Notes: generated by a model from the sequence alone, not told the origin. Numbered from the stretch's first letter, positions 1 through 9,050 are shown. The stretch: 64,000 nucleotides of DNA from Actinomadura_E scrupuli (GCF_050971785.1 NZ_JBPCCU010000001.1:1488001-1552000); one strand, 5' to 3'. Made by a program: numbers and translations.

Positions 1-1
1 C

Positions 2-1231
2 GTCTTCGAGCAGCTCGGGCTGGCCTACCTCGGGCCGGTCGACGGACACGACCTCGAGGCCGTCGAGGCCGCGCTGCGCAAGGCCCGCGCGCTCGGCGAG
101 TCCGTGGTCGTACACGTCGTCACCGAGAAGGGCCGTGGGTACGTCCACGCCGAGAACAACGAGCTCGACCGGGCCCACTCGATCCGCCCGGCCGACCCGG
201 TCAGCGGTGTCCCGGTGGGCGTCTCCGCGCCCTCCTGGACCTCGGTGTTCGGCGACGAGATCGTGAAGATCGCCGAAGCCCAGCCGGACGTGGTCGCCAT
301 CACCGCGGCGATGCTGGAGCCGACGGGGCTGCGCGCGCTGCAGGCCCGCTTCCCGGACCGCGTCCTGGACGTCGGCATCGCCGAGCAGCACGCCGTCACC
401 CTGGCGGCGGGGCTGGCCATGGGCGGCATGCACCCGGTCGTGGCGATCTACGCCACGTTCGTCAACCGGGCCTTCGACCAGGTGCTGATGGACGTCGCCC
501 TGCACCGCTGCCCGGTGACGTTCGTGCTGGACCGGGCGGGCGTGACCGGCGACGACGGGGCCAGCCACAACGGCATGTGGGACATGTCGATCATGCAGGT
601 GGTCCCCGGTCTGCGGATCGCGGCGCCGCGCGACGGGGCCCGGCTGCGGGAACTGCTGGGGGAGGCCGTCGGCTGGGACGAGGGCCCGACCCTGGTGCGC
701 TTCCCGAAGGGCCCGACAGGCCCCGACCTGCCCGCGGTGGCGACCTTCAACGGGCTCGACATCCTGCACCGCTCCGGTGACCTCGACGTCCTGGTCGTCG
801 CCGTGGGCGCGATGGCCGGGCTCGCCCTGGAGGTCGCCGACCGGCTCGCCGACCAGGGCATCGGCGTGACGGTGGTCGACCCGCGCTGGGTGGTCCCGGT
901 CAACGACGCCCTCAGCGGGCTGGCCGCCCGGCACCGGATGGTCGTCACCGCCGAGGACAACGGCCGCACCGGCGGCGTGGGCTCGGGCATCGCCCAGGCG
1001 CTGCGCGACGCCGGGGTGCGGACACCGCTGCGCGACTTCGGCATCCCGCGGCGCTTCCTCGACCACGGCAAGCGCGCCGACGTCCTGGCCGCCTGCGGGC
1101 TGACCGCGCAGGACATCTCCCTGGCCGTCGTCGAGTACATCGCCGGCCTCGAGTCATCGCCCGACAACCTCGTGGGCTCCATGGCGAACGGAATGGCCAC
1201 CGGAGCGCAGGGCAACAAGGAGGAGCTATGA
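2..1231 (+). CDS. dxs: 1-deoxy-D-xylulose-5-phosphate synthase, 3' part
   Basis: Thiamine-diphosphate enzyme that condenses pyruvate and glyceraldehyde-3-phosphate in the first step of the MEP isoprenoid pathway. The frame is open from the left edge, so the N-terminal cofactor-binding part is missing. Visible are the family motif LGPVDGHD at the start, the pyrimidine-binding domain with DVGIAEQHAV (about nt 370-400), the DRAGVTGDDGASHNG stretch (about nt 530-570) and the transketolase C-terminal domain. The last 25 or so residues form a non-conserved tail. The stop overlaps the ispG start (ATGA), so the two are translationally coupled. Family identity is certain; whether this is the only dxs copy cannot be seen here. 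Confidence 0.96.
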   Translation, partial: VFEQLGLAYLGPVDGHDLEAVEAALRKARALGESVVVHVVTEKGRGYVHAENNELDRAHSIRPADPVSGVPVGVSAPSWTSVFGDEIVKIAEAQPDVVAITAAMLEPTGLRALQARFPDRVLDVGIAEQHAVTLAAGLAMGGMHPVVAIYATFVNRAFDQVLMDVALHRCPVTFVLDRAGVTGDDGASHNGMWDMSIMQVVPGLRIAAPRDGARLRELLGEAVGWDEGPTLVRFPKGPTGPDLPAVATFNGLDILHRSGDLDVLVVAVGAMAGLALEVADRLADQGIGVTVVDPRWVVPVNDALSGLAARHRMVVTAEDNGRTGGVGSGIAQALRDAGVRTPLRDFGIPRRFLDHGKRADVLAACGLTAQDISLAVVEYIAGLESSPDNLVGSMANGMATGAQGNKEEL

Positions 1232-2415
1232 GTGTCGAACTCGGCATGCCGCGGGTACGGCCGCGGCCGGCGCAGGCGCGCCGCGTCTCCCGGCAGATCT
1301 CGGTGGGCCACGGCAAGAACGCCGTGCTGGTGGGCGGCGGCGCACCGGTGTCCGTGCAGTCCATGGCGACGACGCTGACCTCCGATGTGAACGCGACTTT
1401 GCAGCAGATCGCGGAGCTGACGGCGTCGGGGTGCCAGATCGTGCGGGTGGCGGTGCCGTCGCAGGATGACGCGGACGCGTTGCCGGCGATCGCGCGCAAG
1501 TCGCAGATCCCGGTGATCGCCGATATCCACTTCCAGCCGAAGTACGTGTTCGCGGCGATCGATGCCGGGTGCGCGGCGGTCCGGGTGAACCCCGGCAACA
1601 TCAAGAGCTTCGATGACAAGGTCGGGCAGATCGCCCGTGCGGCGAAGGCCGCGGGTGTTCCGATCCGGATCGGGGTGAACGCCGGTTCGCTGGACCGGCG
1701 GTTGCTGGAGAAGTACGGGAAGGCGACTCCGGAGGCGCTGGTGGAGTCGGCGCTGTGGGAGTGCTCGCTGTTCGAGGAGCACGACTTCCAGGACATCAAG
1801 ATCTCGGTCAAGCACAACGACCCCGTGGTGATGATCGAGGCCTACCGCCAGCTGGCGGCCCGGTGCGACTACCCGCTGCACCTGGGCGTGACCGAGGCCG
1901 GTCCCGTCTTCCAGGGCACCATCAAGTCGGCGGTGGCCTTCGGCGCCCTGCTCTCCCAGGGCATCGGCGACACCATCCGGGTCTCGCTCTCGGCTCCGCC
2001 GGTGGAGGAGGTCAAGGTCGGCGCCGCGATCCTGGAGTCGGTCGGGCTGCGTGAACGCGGCCTGGAGATCGTGTCGTGCCCGTCGTGCGGCCGGGCGCAG
2101 GTGGACGTCTACACCCTCGCCGAGCAGGTCACGGCGGCGCTGGAGAACTTCCCGGTGCCGCTGCGGGTGGCGGTGATGGGCTGCGTGGTCAACGGCCCGG
2201 GAGAGGCCCGGGAGGCCGATCTCGGAGTGGCCTCCGGCAACGGCAAGGGCCAGATCTTCGTCAAGGGCAAGGTCGTCAAGACCGTGCCGGAGTCGCAGAT
2301 CGTGGAGACCCTCATCGAGGAGGCGGTGCGCATCGCCGAGGAGATGGGGGTCGACGTGGACGGCGACGGCGACGAGGCCGACCCCGCCGCGCGGCCGGTC
2401 GTGGTCGCGGTCTGA
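1228..2415 (+). CDS. ispG: 4-hydroxy-3-methylbut-2-enyl diphosphate synthase
   Basis: Radical [4Fe-4S] enzyme of the MEP pathway that converts methylerythritol cyclodiphosphate to HMBPP. The length, 395 aa, is normal for the bacterial form. The cluster ligands are visible: SCPSCGR (two Cys) and MGCVVNGPGEA (third Cys, followed by the conserved Glu). The N-terminal TIM-barrel part has the typical QSMATT and RVAVPSQDDA segments. The start is the ATG of an ATGA overlap with dxs, with GGAGG seven bases upstream. The C-terminal 30 residues are Asp-rich and not conserved. In many actinobacteria the housekeeping ispG sits with dxr and a site-2 protease, so this dxs-linked copy may belong to a terpenoid locus. 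Confidence 0.96.
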   Translation: MSVELGMPRVRPRPAQARRVSRQISVGHGKNAVLVGGGAPVSVQSMATTLTSDVNATLQQIAELTASGCQIVRVAVPSQDDADALPAIARKSQIPVIADIHFQPKYVFAAIDAGCAAVRVNPGNIKSFDDKVGQIARAAKAAGVPIRIGVNAGSLDRRLLEKYGKATPEALVESALWECSLFEEHDFQDIKISVKHNDPVVMIEAYRQLAARCDYPLHLGVTEAGPVFQGTIKSAVAFGALLSQGIGDTIRVSLSAPPVEEVKVGAAILESVGLRERGLEIVSCPSCGRAQVDVYTLAEQVTAALENFPVPLRVAVMGCVVNGPGEAREADLGVASGNGKGQIFVKGKVVKTVPESQIVETLIEEAVRIAEEMGVDVDGDGDEADPAARPVVVAV

Positions 2416-2424
2416 CCGACCGAC

Positions 2425-2452
2425 GGCTGCCGGCGCTCCGCCGCCGGCAGCC
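2425..2452 (+). terminator. Hairpin terminator after dxs-ispG
   Basis: Perfect 11-bp inverted repeat (GGCTGCCGGCG / CGCCGGCAGCC) with a 6-nt loop, starting 10 nt after the ispG stop and ending 17 nt before the next start. There is no T-tract, as is usual in actinobacteria. It separates the MEP genes from the nitrate-reductase pair. Confidence 0.65.
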
Positions 2453-2469
2453 CCCAGCGAAGGAAGATC

Positions 2470-4572
2470 ATGATCAGTGCGCCTCCGGTCGCCGCCGTCC
2501 CGACCCACTGCCCCTACTGTGCCCTGCAATGCGGCATGACGCTGCGCGGCGGGCCGGACGGCGGCGTCACGGTGGAACCGCGTGACTTCCCCACCAGCCG
2601 CGGCGGGCTGTGCCGGAAGGGATGGACCTCGGCGGACCTGCTGTCGTCCCCGGCTCGCCTGACCACGCCGTTGCTCCGGCGGCGGCGCGGGGCGCCCCTG
2701 GAGCCCGCCGGCTGGGACGAGGCACTCGGCCGGGTGGCCGACGAGATCCACCGGACCCAGGCCGCCCACGGCCGGGACGCCGTCGCCGTCTTCGGCGGCG
2801 GCGGCCTCACCAACGAGAAGGCCTATCTGCTCGGGAAGTTCGCCCGGGTCGCGCTGGGCACCGCCAACATCGACTACAACGGCCGGTTCTGCATGTCGTC
2901 TGCGGCGGCCGCGGCCGGTGCCGCGTTCGGCGTCGACCGCGGGCTGCCCTTTCCGCTGGCCGACGTGGCCGGCGCCGACACGATCCTGCTGGTCGGCGGC
3001 AACGTGGCGGAGACCATGCCGCCGCTGGTCGGGCACCTGCCCGGTCGCGACGACCCCCGTACGCTCATCGTCGTCGACCCGCGCCACAGCGAGACGGCGC
3101 GCATCGCCGACCTGCACCTGCCCGTCACGCCGGGCACCGATCTGGCTCTCGCTCACGGGCTGCTCAACATAGCGATCGCCGAGGGGCTGATCGACGAGGA
3201 CTACATCGCCGCCCGCACCACCGGCTTCGACGCGGCCCGCCGTACGGCGGCGGCCTACTGGCCGGAGCGGGTCGAGCGCATCACGGGCGTGGCGGCGAGC
3301 GCGCAGCGCGCGGCGGTGCGGCGGCTCGCCGCCGGGCGCTCGGCCGGCGGGGCGGTCATCCTGACCGCGCGCGGCGCCGAACAGCACAGCAAGGGCGTCG
3401 ACACGGTGCGCGCCTTCATCAACCTGGCGCTGGCACTGGGGCTGCCCGGCCGGCCGCACAGCGGGTACGGCACCATCACCGGGCAGGGCAACGGCCAGGG
3501 CGGCCGCGAGCACGGGCAGAAGGCCGACCAGCTGCCCGGCTACCGCAGGATCGACGATCCGGCGGCCCGCCGCCATGTCGCCGGGGTCTGGGGCATCGAC
3601 CCCGGGGAGCTGCCCGGACCCGGCCGGCCAGCCTACGAACTCCTCGACGCGCTCGGTACCCCGGACGGGCCGCGCGCCCTGCTGGTGTTCGGCAGCAACA
3701 TCGCCGTGTCGGCGCCGCGCGCCGGCCACGTCCAGGAACGGCTGGCGGCGCTGGACTTCCTCGCCGTCTGCGACCTGGTGCCGTCCGAGACCGCCCAGCT
3801 GGCCGACGTCGTGCTGCCGACCGCCCAGTGGGCCGAGGAGGACGGCACGATGACCAATCTCGAGGGCCGGGTGCTGCGGCGGCGCCGGGCCGTCCTCCCG
3901 CCCCCCGGGGTCCGTACCGACCTGGAGATCATCTCGGCGCTGGCGGCGCGGCTCGGGCACGAGGACGGCTTCTCCGCCGATCCCCGGGTGGTCTTCGACG
4001 AGCTGCGCCGGGCGAGCGCGGGGGGTCCGGCCGACTACTCCGGTGTCCGCTACGACCAGGTGGCGGCCGAGGAGGCCGTGTACTGGCCCTGCCCGGACGG
4101 GACGCCGCACCCCGGCACGCCGCGGCTGTTCACCGAGCGGTTCCCGACCCCGGACGGCCGGGCCCGGTTCGCCGCGGCGGAGCACCGGCCGGCGGCCGAG
4201 GAGATCGACCCCCGGTTCCCCTACCACCTGATCACCGGCCGGGTGCTGGCGCAGTACCAGAGCGGCGCGCAGACCCGCCGGATACCGGAGCTGAGCCGGG
4301 CGGCGCCCGAGGCCTTCGTCGAGATGCACCCGGCGACGGCCGCGCGGCTCGGCGTCTCGGACGGCGAGGGCGTACGGGTCGTGTCGCGCCGCGGCGCGGT
4401 CACCGTGCCGGCCAGGATCACCGGCACGAGCCGGCTGGACACCGTCTTCATGCCCTTCCACTGGCCGGGTGCCCAGCGTGCCAACCTCCTCACCAACCCG
4501 GCCCTGGACCCGGTCTCCCGGATGCCGGAGTTCAAGGTCTGTGCCGTACGCCTGGAGCGGGAGCAGCCGTGA
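2470..4572 (+). CDS. Assimilatory nitrate reductase-type molybdopterin oxidoreductase
   Basis: Bis-MGD molybdoenzyme of the DMSO-reductase superfamily. The N-terminus carries the [4Fe-4S] motif CPYCALQC (residues about 14-21) with a fourth Cys in GGLCRKGW (about 50). Cys141 in NGRFCMSS matches the molybdenum ligand position of cytoplasmic nitrate reductases. Length is 700 aa, with the C-terminal molydopterin dinucleotide-binding domain (ITGRVLAQYQSG, VFMPFHWP) and no C-terminal [2Fe-2S] domain. There is no Tat signal, so a cytoplasmic location is expected. The next gene overlaps by four bases and supplies FAD and [2Fe-2S] modules, which fits assimilatory nitrate reduction. A formate-dehydrogenase-like role is the main alternative; Cys rather than Sec at the ligand and the partner favour nitrate. 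Confidence 0.85.
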   Translation: MISAPPVAAVPTHCPYCALQCGMTLRGGPDGGVTVEPRDFPTSRGGLCRKGWTSADLLSSPARLTTPLLRRRRGAPLEPAGWDEALGRVADEIHRTQAAHGRDAVAVFGGGGLTNEKAYLLGKFARVALGTANIDYNGRFCMSSAAAAAGAAFGVDRGLPFPLADVAGADTILLVGGNVAETMPPLVGHLPGRDDPRTLIVVDPRHSETARIADLHLPVTPGTDLALAHGLLNIAIAEGLIDEDYIAARTTGFDAARRTAAAYWPERVERITGVAASAQRAAVRRLAAGRSAGGAVILTARGAEQHSKGVDTVRAFINLALALGLPGRPHSGYGTITGQGNGQGGREHGQKADQLPGYRRIDDPAARRHVAGVWGIDPGELPGPGRPAYELLDALGTPDGPRALLVFGSNIAVSAPRAGHVQERLAALDFLAVCDLVPSETAQLADVVLPTAQWAEEDGTMTNLEGRVLRRRRAVLPPPGVRTDLEIISALAARLGHEDGFSADPRVVFDELRRASAGGPADYSGVRYDQVAAEEAVYWPCPDGTPHPGTPRLFTERFPTPDGRARFAAAEHRPAAEEIDPRFPYHLITGRVLAQYQSGAQTRRIPELSRAAPEAFVEMHPATAARLGVSDGEGVRVVSRRGAVTVPARITGTSRLDTVFMPFHWPGAQRANLLTNPALDPVSRMPEFKVCAVRLEREQP

Positions 4573-6005
4573 GCCGCCAGCGAGTCGTCGTCATCGGAAG
4601 TGGCATGGCCGGAGCCCGGCTGGCCGGCGAGATCAGCGAACGGGACCCGGCGGGCCGGGTCCACGTGACGGTCCTCGGCACCGAACGGCACCCGCCCTAC
4701 AACCGGGTGCTGCTGACCAACGTGCTGGCCGGCCAGGCGGCCCCCGCGGACATCGTCATGACCGATCCGGGCTGGTACGCCGAGCGCGGCTACGCCCTGC
4801 GCCCCGGCGTCACGGTCACGGCGGTCGACCGCGACGCCCGGCGGGTCCTCGCCGACGACGGGAGCGCGACCGGCTACGACGCGCTGGTGCTCGCCACCGG
4901 AGCCGACCCGGCGCTGCCCCCGATGGACGGCCTGTGGACCCCGGGGGGCGGCCTGCGTCCGGGCGTGTTCGTCTTCCGGACGCTCGACGACTGCGCCGCC
5001 CTGACCGGGGCCGCGCGGCGGGCGCGCCACGCGGTGGTCATCGGGGGCGGCGTGCTGGGGCTGGAGACCGCGCGGGGGCTGGCCGGCCGGGGCATGGCAG
5101 TGACGATCCTGCACGCCGCCCCGCGCCTGATGGAGCGCCAGCTCGACGCGTCGGCGGCGCGGATCCTGCAGCGGACCTACGCCGAGCTCGGCATCGAGGC
5201 GCGGGTCAACGCGTTCGCGGTCGCCGTGACCGGCGGTGAGCGCGCGGACGGGCTCCTGCTCGACGACGGCGACCGGGTGCCCGCCGACCTCGTCGTGGTG
5301 TCGTGCGGCATCCGTCCCCGGACCGCGCTGGCCGCGGGCTGCGGCCTCGAGGTCGACCGCGGCGTGGTCGTCGGGGACGATCTGCGGACGTCGGATCCGC
5401 GCATCCACGCGATCGGCGACTGCGCGCAGCACAAGGGCACCGTCGGCGGGCTGCTGGAGCCGGCCTGGGAGCAGGCCAGGGTGCTGGCCACCCGGCTCGC
5501 CGGGCCGGACCCGCAGGCCGTCTACACCGGCTCGCCGGCGCTCACCCGGCTCAAGGCGGCCGGGGTCGACCTCGTCGCGATGGGCGAGACCCTGGCCGAC
5601 CCGGAGGACGCGGAGGTGGTGCTGTTCAGCGACGCCCATCGCAGCACCTACAAGAAGCTGGTCATCCGCGACGAGCGGCTGGTGGGGGCCGTGCTGCTGG
5701 GGGACGACGAGACCAACGGCACGGTCACGCAGATCTTCGACCGGGGCGAGCGCGTTCCCGCCGACCCCAAGGTGCTGCTGTTCGGCGGCCTGGCGGCGTC
5801 CGCCCCGGCGGGCGGCCCGGCGGCCCTGGCGGACGAGGCGACGGTGTGCCGGTGCAACGGGGTCACGATGGGCGACATCGGCCGCGCCTACCTCGGCGGT
5901 GCCGCCGACGCCGACGCGGTGGCCGCCGTCACGCGCTGCGGCACCGGCTGCGGCACCTGCCGCGGCGACGTGGACCGCATCGTCGCCGGGCTCGCCGCGG
6001 GCTGA
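4569..6005 (+). CDS. FAD-dependent oxidoreductase with C-terminal BFD-type [2Fe-2S] domain (nitrate reductase electron-transfer partner)
   Basis: A 478-aa pyridine-nucleotide-disulfide oxidoreductase. The start is GTG at 4569, overlapping the previous stop as GTGA; it gives the FAD-binding motif VIGSGMAGARLAG at the extreme N-terminus. A second Rossmann motif, VIGGGVLGLE, at about residue 158 should bind NAD(P)H. The C-terminal 55 residues form a BFD-like [2Fe-2S] domain with CRC and CGTGCGTC cysteine groups, as in the N-terminal part of NirB and in NasB-type proteins. Fusion of NADH oxidation with an Fe-S relay, next to a nitrate reductase lacking its own relay, suggests it feeds electrons to that enzyme. 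No nitrite reductase is in the window. Confidence 0.85.
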   Translation: MSRQRVVVIGSGMAGARLAGEISERDPAGRVHVTVLGTERHPPYNRVLLTNVLAGQAAPADIVMTDPGWYAERGYALRPGVTVTAVDRDARRVLADDGSATGYDALVLATGADPALPPMDGLWTPGGGLRPGVFVFRTLDDCAALTGAARRARHAVVIGGGVLGLETARGLAGRGMAVTILHAAPRLMERQLDASAARILQRTYAELGIEARVNAFAVAVTGGERADGLLLDDGDRVPADLVVVSCGIRPRTALAAGCGLEVDRGVVVGDDLRTSDPRIHAIGDCAQHKGTVGGLLEPAWEQARVLATRLAGPDPQAVYTGSPALTRLKAAGVDLVAMGETLADPEDAEVVLFSDAHRSTYKKLVIRDERLVGAVLLGDDETNGTVTQIFDRGERVPADPKVLLFGGLAASAPAGGPAALADEATVCRCNGVTMGDIGRAYLGGAADADAVAAVTRCGTGCGTCRGDVDRIVAGLAAG

Positions 6006-6060
6006 CAACCCGTGACCGGCCTCTGCAGGTTGCTGCCACCTGATTGCAGATTTCGGACAC

Positions 6061-6098
6061 TAGGAGCTGATAGGAGCTGTTCGGTTGAAACCTATCGT
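6061..6098 (+). promoter_or_regulatory. Tandem 10-bp direct repeat and -10-like box before the LuxR-type regulator
   Basis: The decamer TAGGAGCTGA is followed immediately by TAGGAGCTGT (6061-6080). A -10-like TATCGT lies at 6093-6098, so the repeats cover the -35 region. Head-to-tail repeats spaced about one helical turn over the -35 box are typical of activator sites such as SARP targets. Which protein binds is unknown. Confidence 0.45.
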
Positions 6099-6148
6099 TA
6101 TCTGTGCCGGTGGATTTCCTCGGTCGGCGCCAGCGAAAGGGGCAGACC

Positions 6149-8560
6149 TTGCAAACCTCTCATCAGAATCCTGCGCAGCGCGGTCCCGTACTCGTCGACG
6201 GGGTGAGTGCACCGATGATCTATGGGCCAACTCCTCTCGTCGGTCGTGAGACGGAATTCGCCGATCTGCGCAACAAGGTGCTCGATCCGGCCGTGCGGAT
6301 GCTCACACTGACCGGACCGGTCGGTGTCGGCAAGAGCCGGCTGGCTTCTGCGCTATTCGAGAACGTGGCCGTGGAATTCGCACACGGCGGTCGCTTTCTC
6401 GACCTCAGTTCGGTCGACGAGACACAGGACCTGACGGCGGTATTCGCCGCCGCACTCGGCTTTTCCGGTGACGACAGTCTCCTGCCCGCGGAACGCCTCG
6501 CGGCCTATTTGCGCGACCGCCATTTCCTGCTCGTGCTGGACGGCTGTGAGCACCTGCTCAAGGACCTGGTGCCTCTGGTCACCGGTCTGGTGTCGGGCTG
6601 CACCCGGCTGTCGGTGCTGGTCTCCAGTCCCGCGCCGATGGGGGCCTACGGTGAGCGGCTGCTGCGGCTGACGCCGCTGGCGTTCCCCGCCTCGCCGCTG
6701 CCGCGCGAGCTCACCGAGCTGGAGCGGATCCCCGCGGTCCAGCTGTTCGTGCACCGGGCCCGTGCGGTCCGCCCCGGCTTCGTCCTCACCAGCGAGAACC
6801 GGGCGGCCGTCGCCGAGCTCTGCGTACGGCTCGACGGACTGCCGCTCGCCCTGGAACTGGCCGCGGCACGGCTGAAGCTGTCCTCCCCGCAGGCGCTGCT
6901 GACGGAGCTGGAGGAGGACCTGGGCGTCCTGTCCGGCACCCGGGCCGACACCATGTCGCAGCACCACAACATGTCCTCGGCGATCGAGTGGAGCCTGGCC
7001 AGGCTGCGCCGGGTCGAGCAGAGCTTCCTGGGCCGGCTCGCGGTGTTCACCGGCGAGTTCGGGTTCGTCGCGGCCAAGGGAGTGGGCCGGACCTCGGCCG
7101 CCGAGACCCAGGAGCTCCTGGCGGCGCTCGTCGACAAGAACCTGCTGATGGCCGGGGAACGCCCGGACGGCGAGGTCAGTTTCCGGATGCTCGGACTGAC
7201 CCGGCGGTACGCGCTGGAGTGGCTGCGGCAGACCGGCGACTACCACCAGGTCATGCGCAACCACACCGACTACTTCACGGCCATGGCCAAGACCGCCGAG
7301 GCGGAGCTGTCCGGGCCCGACCAGGCGTGGTGGCTGGACCAGCTCGGCTACTGGCACCAGGACATCGACGCCGCGCTGCGCTTCCTGCTCGACACCGGCG
7401 AGTGGGCCGCCGTCGCGAGCCTGGCCGCCTCGCTGCGCCTGCACTGGATCGTCCGGGGGGCCCTGCGTGAGGGGGCCCGCTGGCTGGAGGAGAGCCTGGC
7501 GCTCGGTGAGCAACCGCACCACATCGCCCCCAAGGTCCACGAGGTGCTCGGTGAGCTGTCGATGTGGCAGGGCGAGATGCGGGCCGCCGAGGAGCGGCTG
7601 AGCACCGCCCGCGCCATGTACGAGGAACTGCGCGACAGCGGCGGCGCGGCCGTCTCGCTGCGCCAGCTCGGGCGGCTCGCCTACCACCGGGGAGACCTGC
7701 CCGTGGCCGACCGGCTGCTGGAGGAGAGCGTCGCGGCGCTGGGCTCGGTGGACGCCGCCCGCGGCCACGCCCTGGCCCTGCGCGACCTCGCCGAGTGCCG
7801 CCGGGTCCGGGGCAACGTCCCCGCGGCCAAGAAGCTGGCCGAGGCCGCGATGCAGGAGTTCGGCCGGCAGCAGGACTCGCGCAACATCGCCCTGACCCGC
7901 TACGTGCTGGCGGACATCGCGATCGGCACGGGCGATCTGGACGAGGCCGAGCAGCTGTGCCGCAAGGCGCTGCTCCTGCTGCACGACCTCGGTGACCTGC
8001 CCGCCACGGCGACCGGCCTGGAGACGCTCGCGATCACGATGGCCACCAAGCACGGCCGGATGACCGAGAGCTGGCGGCGCGCCACCCGGGGCCTCGGCGC
8101 GGCGGCGGCGTTGCGCACCCGGACCGGGTGCGTGGCGCCGGGACCCGCCCGCGAGCCCGTCGGCAAGGTGACCGAGGAGGCGCGGGTCCGGCTGGGTGAC
8201 AAGGTGTTCGAGGAGGCCTGGGCGGCGGGCCGGGACCTCGCCCCGCAGACGGCCATCGCCGAGTCGCTGGCCCCGGTCCAGGCCCCGCCCAGTGGGCGGC
8301 TGCGCGGCGCCGGCGTCGACAACCCGCTGACCCAGCGGGAGATGGAGGTCGCCGAGCTGGTGGCCTGCGGCATGACCAACCGCGAGATCGCCAGGCGGCT
8401 GGGCATCGCGGAGTGGACGGCGGTCAACCATCTGCGCAAGATCATGCGCAAGCTGGACTGCTCCTCGCGCGTCCACGTGGCGGGCTGGATGACCAAGATG
8501 CAGGGGCCGCCCGTCCAGCCGGGCGCGAGGGCGACGGGAAGGGAGCACCGGGGGCGCTAA
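6149..8560 (+). CDS. Large ATP-binding LuxR-family transcriptional regulator
   Basis: An AfsR/NB-ARC-like regulator of about 803 aa. A P-loop (GPVGVGKSR) lies at about residues 56-64 and a Walker B-like LLVLDGCEHLL near 128-138. A central helical TPR-like region spans about residues 400-640, and a LuxR-type HTH with LTQREMEVAELVACGMTN and a REIARRLG helix occupies about 725-785. There is no N-terminal SARP DNA-binding domain. I chose TTG 6149 because AAAGGGG lies seven bases upstream; the frame also opens at GTG 6104 and at ATG 6218, just before the conserved part. Such proteins often control secondary metabolism or development, but no biosynthetic cluster adjoins it. The first 150 bp are less GC-rich than the rest. 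Confidence 0.85.
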   Translation: MQTSHQNPAQRGPVLVDGVSAPMIYGPTPLVGRETEFADLRNKVLDPAVRMLTLTGPVGVGKSRLASALFENVAVEFAHGGRFLDLSSVDETQDLTAVFAAALGFSGDDSLLPAERLAAYLRDRHFLLVLDGCEHLLKDLVPLVTGLVSGCTRLSVLVSSPAPMGAYGERLLRLTPLAFPASPLPRELTELERIPAVQLFVHRARAVRPGFVLTSENRAAVAELCVRLDGLPLALELAAARLKLSSPQALLTELEEDLGVLSGTRADTMSQHHNMSSAIEWSLARLRRVEQSFLGRLAVFTGEFGFVAAKGVGRTSAAETQELLAALVDKNLLMAGERPDGEVSFRMLGLTRRYALEWLRQTGDYHQVMRNHTDYFTAMAKTAEAELSGPDQAWWLDQLGYWHQDIDAALRFLLDTGEWAAVASLAASLRLHWIVRGALREGARWLEESLALGEQPHHIAPKVHEVLGELSMWQGEMRAAEERLSTARAMYEELRDSGGAAVSLRQLGRLAYHRGDLPVADRLLEESVAALGSVDAARGHALALRDLAECRRVRGNVPAAKKLAEAAMQEFGRQQDSRNIALTRYVLADIAIGTGDLDEAEQLCRKALLLLHDLGDLPATATGLETLAITMATKHGRMTESWRRATRGLGAAAALRTRTGCVAPGPAREPVGKVTEEARVRLGDKVFEEAWAAGRDLAPQTAIAESLAPVQAPPSGRLRGAGVDNPLTQREMEVAELVACGMTNREIARRLGIAEWTAVNHLRKIMRKLDCSSRVHVAGWMTKMQGPPVQPGARATGREHRGR

Positions 8561-8586
8561 GCTCCGACCGCGTCACGTTCCACCTG

Positions 8587-8620
8587 CCAAGAGGCCGCCT
8601 CCGGTGAGGCGGCCTCTTGG
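8587..8620 (+). terminator. Hairpin terminator after the LuxR-type regulator
   Basis: Perfect 15-bp stem (CCAAGAGGCCGCCTC and its complement) with a CGGT tetraloop, 26 nt after the stop at 8560. No T-tract follows. It is one of the strongest stem-loops in the window. Confidence 0.8.
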
Positions 8621-8813
8621 CGTTGCCGCGGCCCGGCGGAATCGGCCCGGCGGTCCGGCGCGGCAGCGGGCGGGCGCGCCGCACCCGGGCGCGTTGCAGG
8701 AAGCTGTTGCCGCCGGACATCTACCTGATCCTGATATGCCTGGTTCCTGCATGACTGCTCACCCAGACTTGTACATGTCAGGGCAGCCAATTGCAAAGGC
8801 AGGGATTTGAATC

Positions 8814-8993
8814 ATGTCTGATCTCCGTGAAGTCCGTTGCGGCCGGCGCTGCTCCGTCCGAGGAGCCATGGCCGTTCTCGACTCGGTGAAATGGATGAGC
8901 GCGCCCGGACGGGAAGGCGCTCTCCAGCACTCTCTCTACGGCGCGGGCTGGGCCTCGGCCGTCAACGGAGACGGTGGCCAGATTTGGGGCTGA
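8814..8993 (+). CDS. Possible 59-residue peptide gene
   Basis: A short frame from ATG 8814 with AGGGA about nine bases upstream, ending at TGA 8991-8993. The peptide has a Cys-x3-Cys pair (RCGRRC, residues 8-13) and a Gly/Trp-rich tail ending GQIWG. GC at third positions is roughly 73%, lower than the near 90% of neighbouring genes but above random for the AT-richer pocket around it. It sits between the terminator of the LuxR-type regulator and the tRNA-His terminator. No modifying enzyme or transporter is adjacent, so a ribosomally made natural product is only a possibility. It may be non-coding. Confidence 0.35.
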   Translation: MSDLREVRCGRRCSVRGAMAVLDSVKWMSAPGREGALQHSLYGAGWASAVNGDGGQIWG

Positions 8994-9050
8994 CTCCAGG
9001 CGTCCGGCGCCTCAGCCGGTCAGGCCGGAGGAACTCCGGGAACGCTCACT

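Noticed and set aside
448..4461. Very long open frame on the minus strand opposite dxs, ispG and the nitrate reductase
   Set aside because: In 72% GC DNA antisense frames stay open because of third-position bias. The translation is Arg/Gly/Pro-rich without any domain, while the plus strand encodes clear families.
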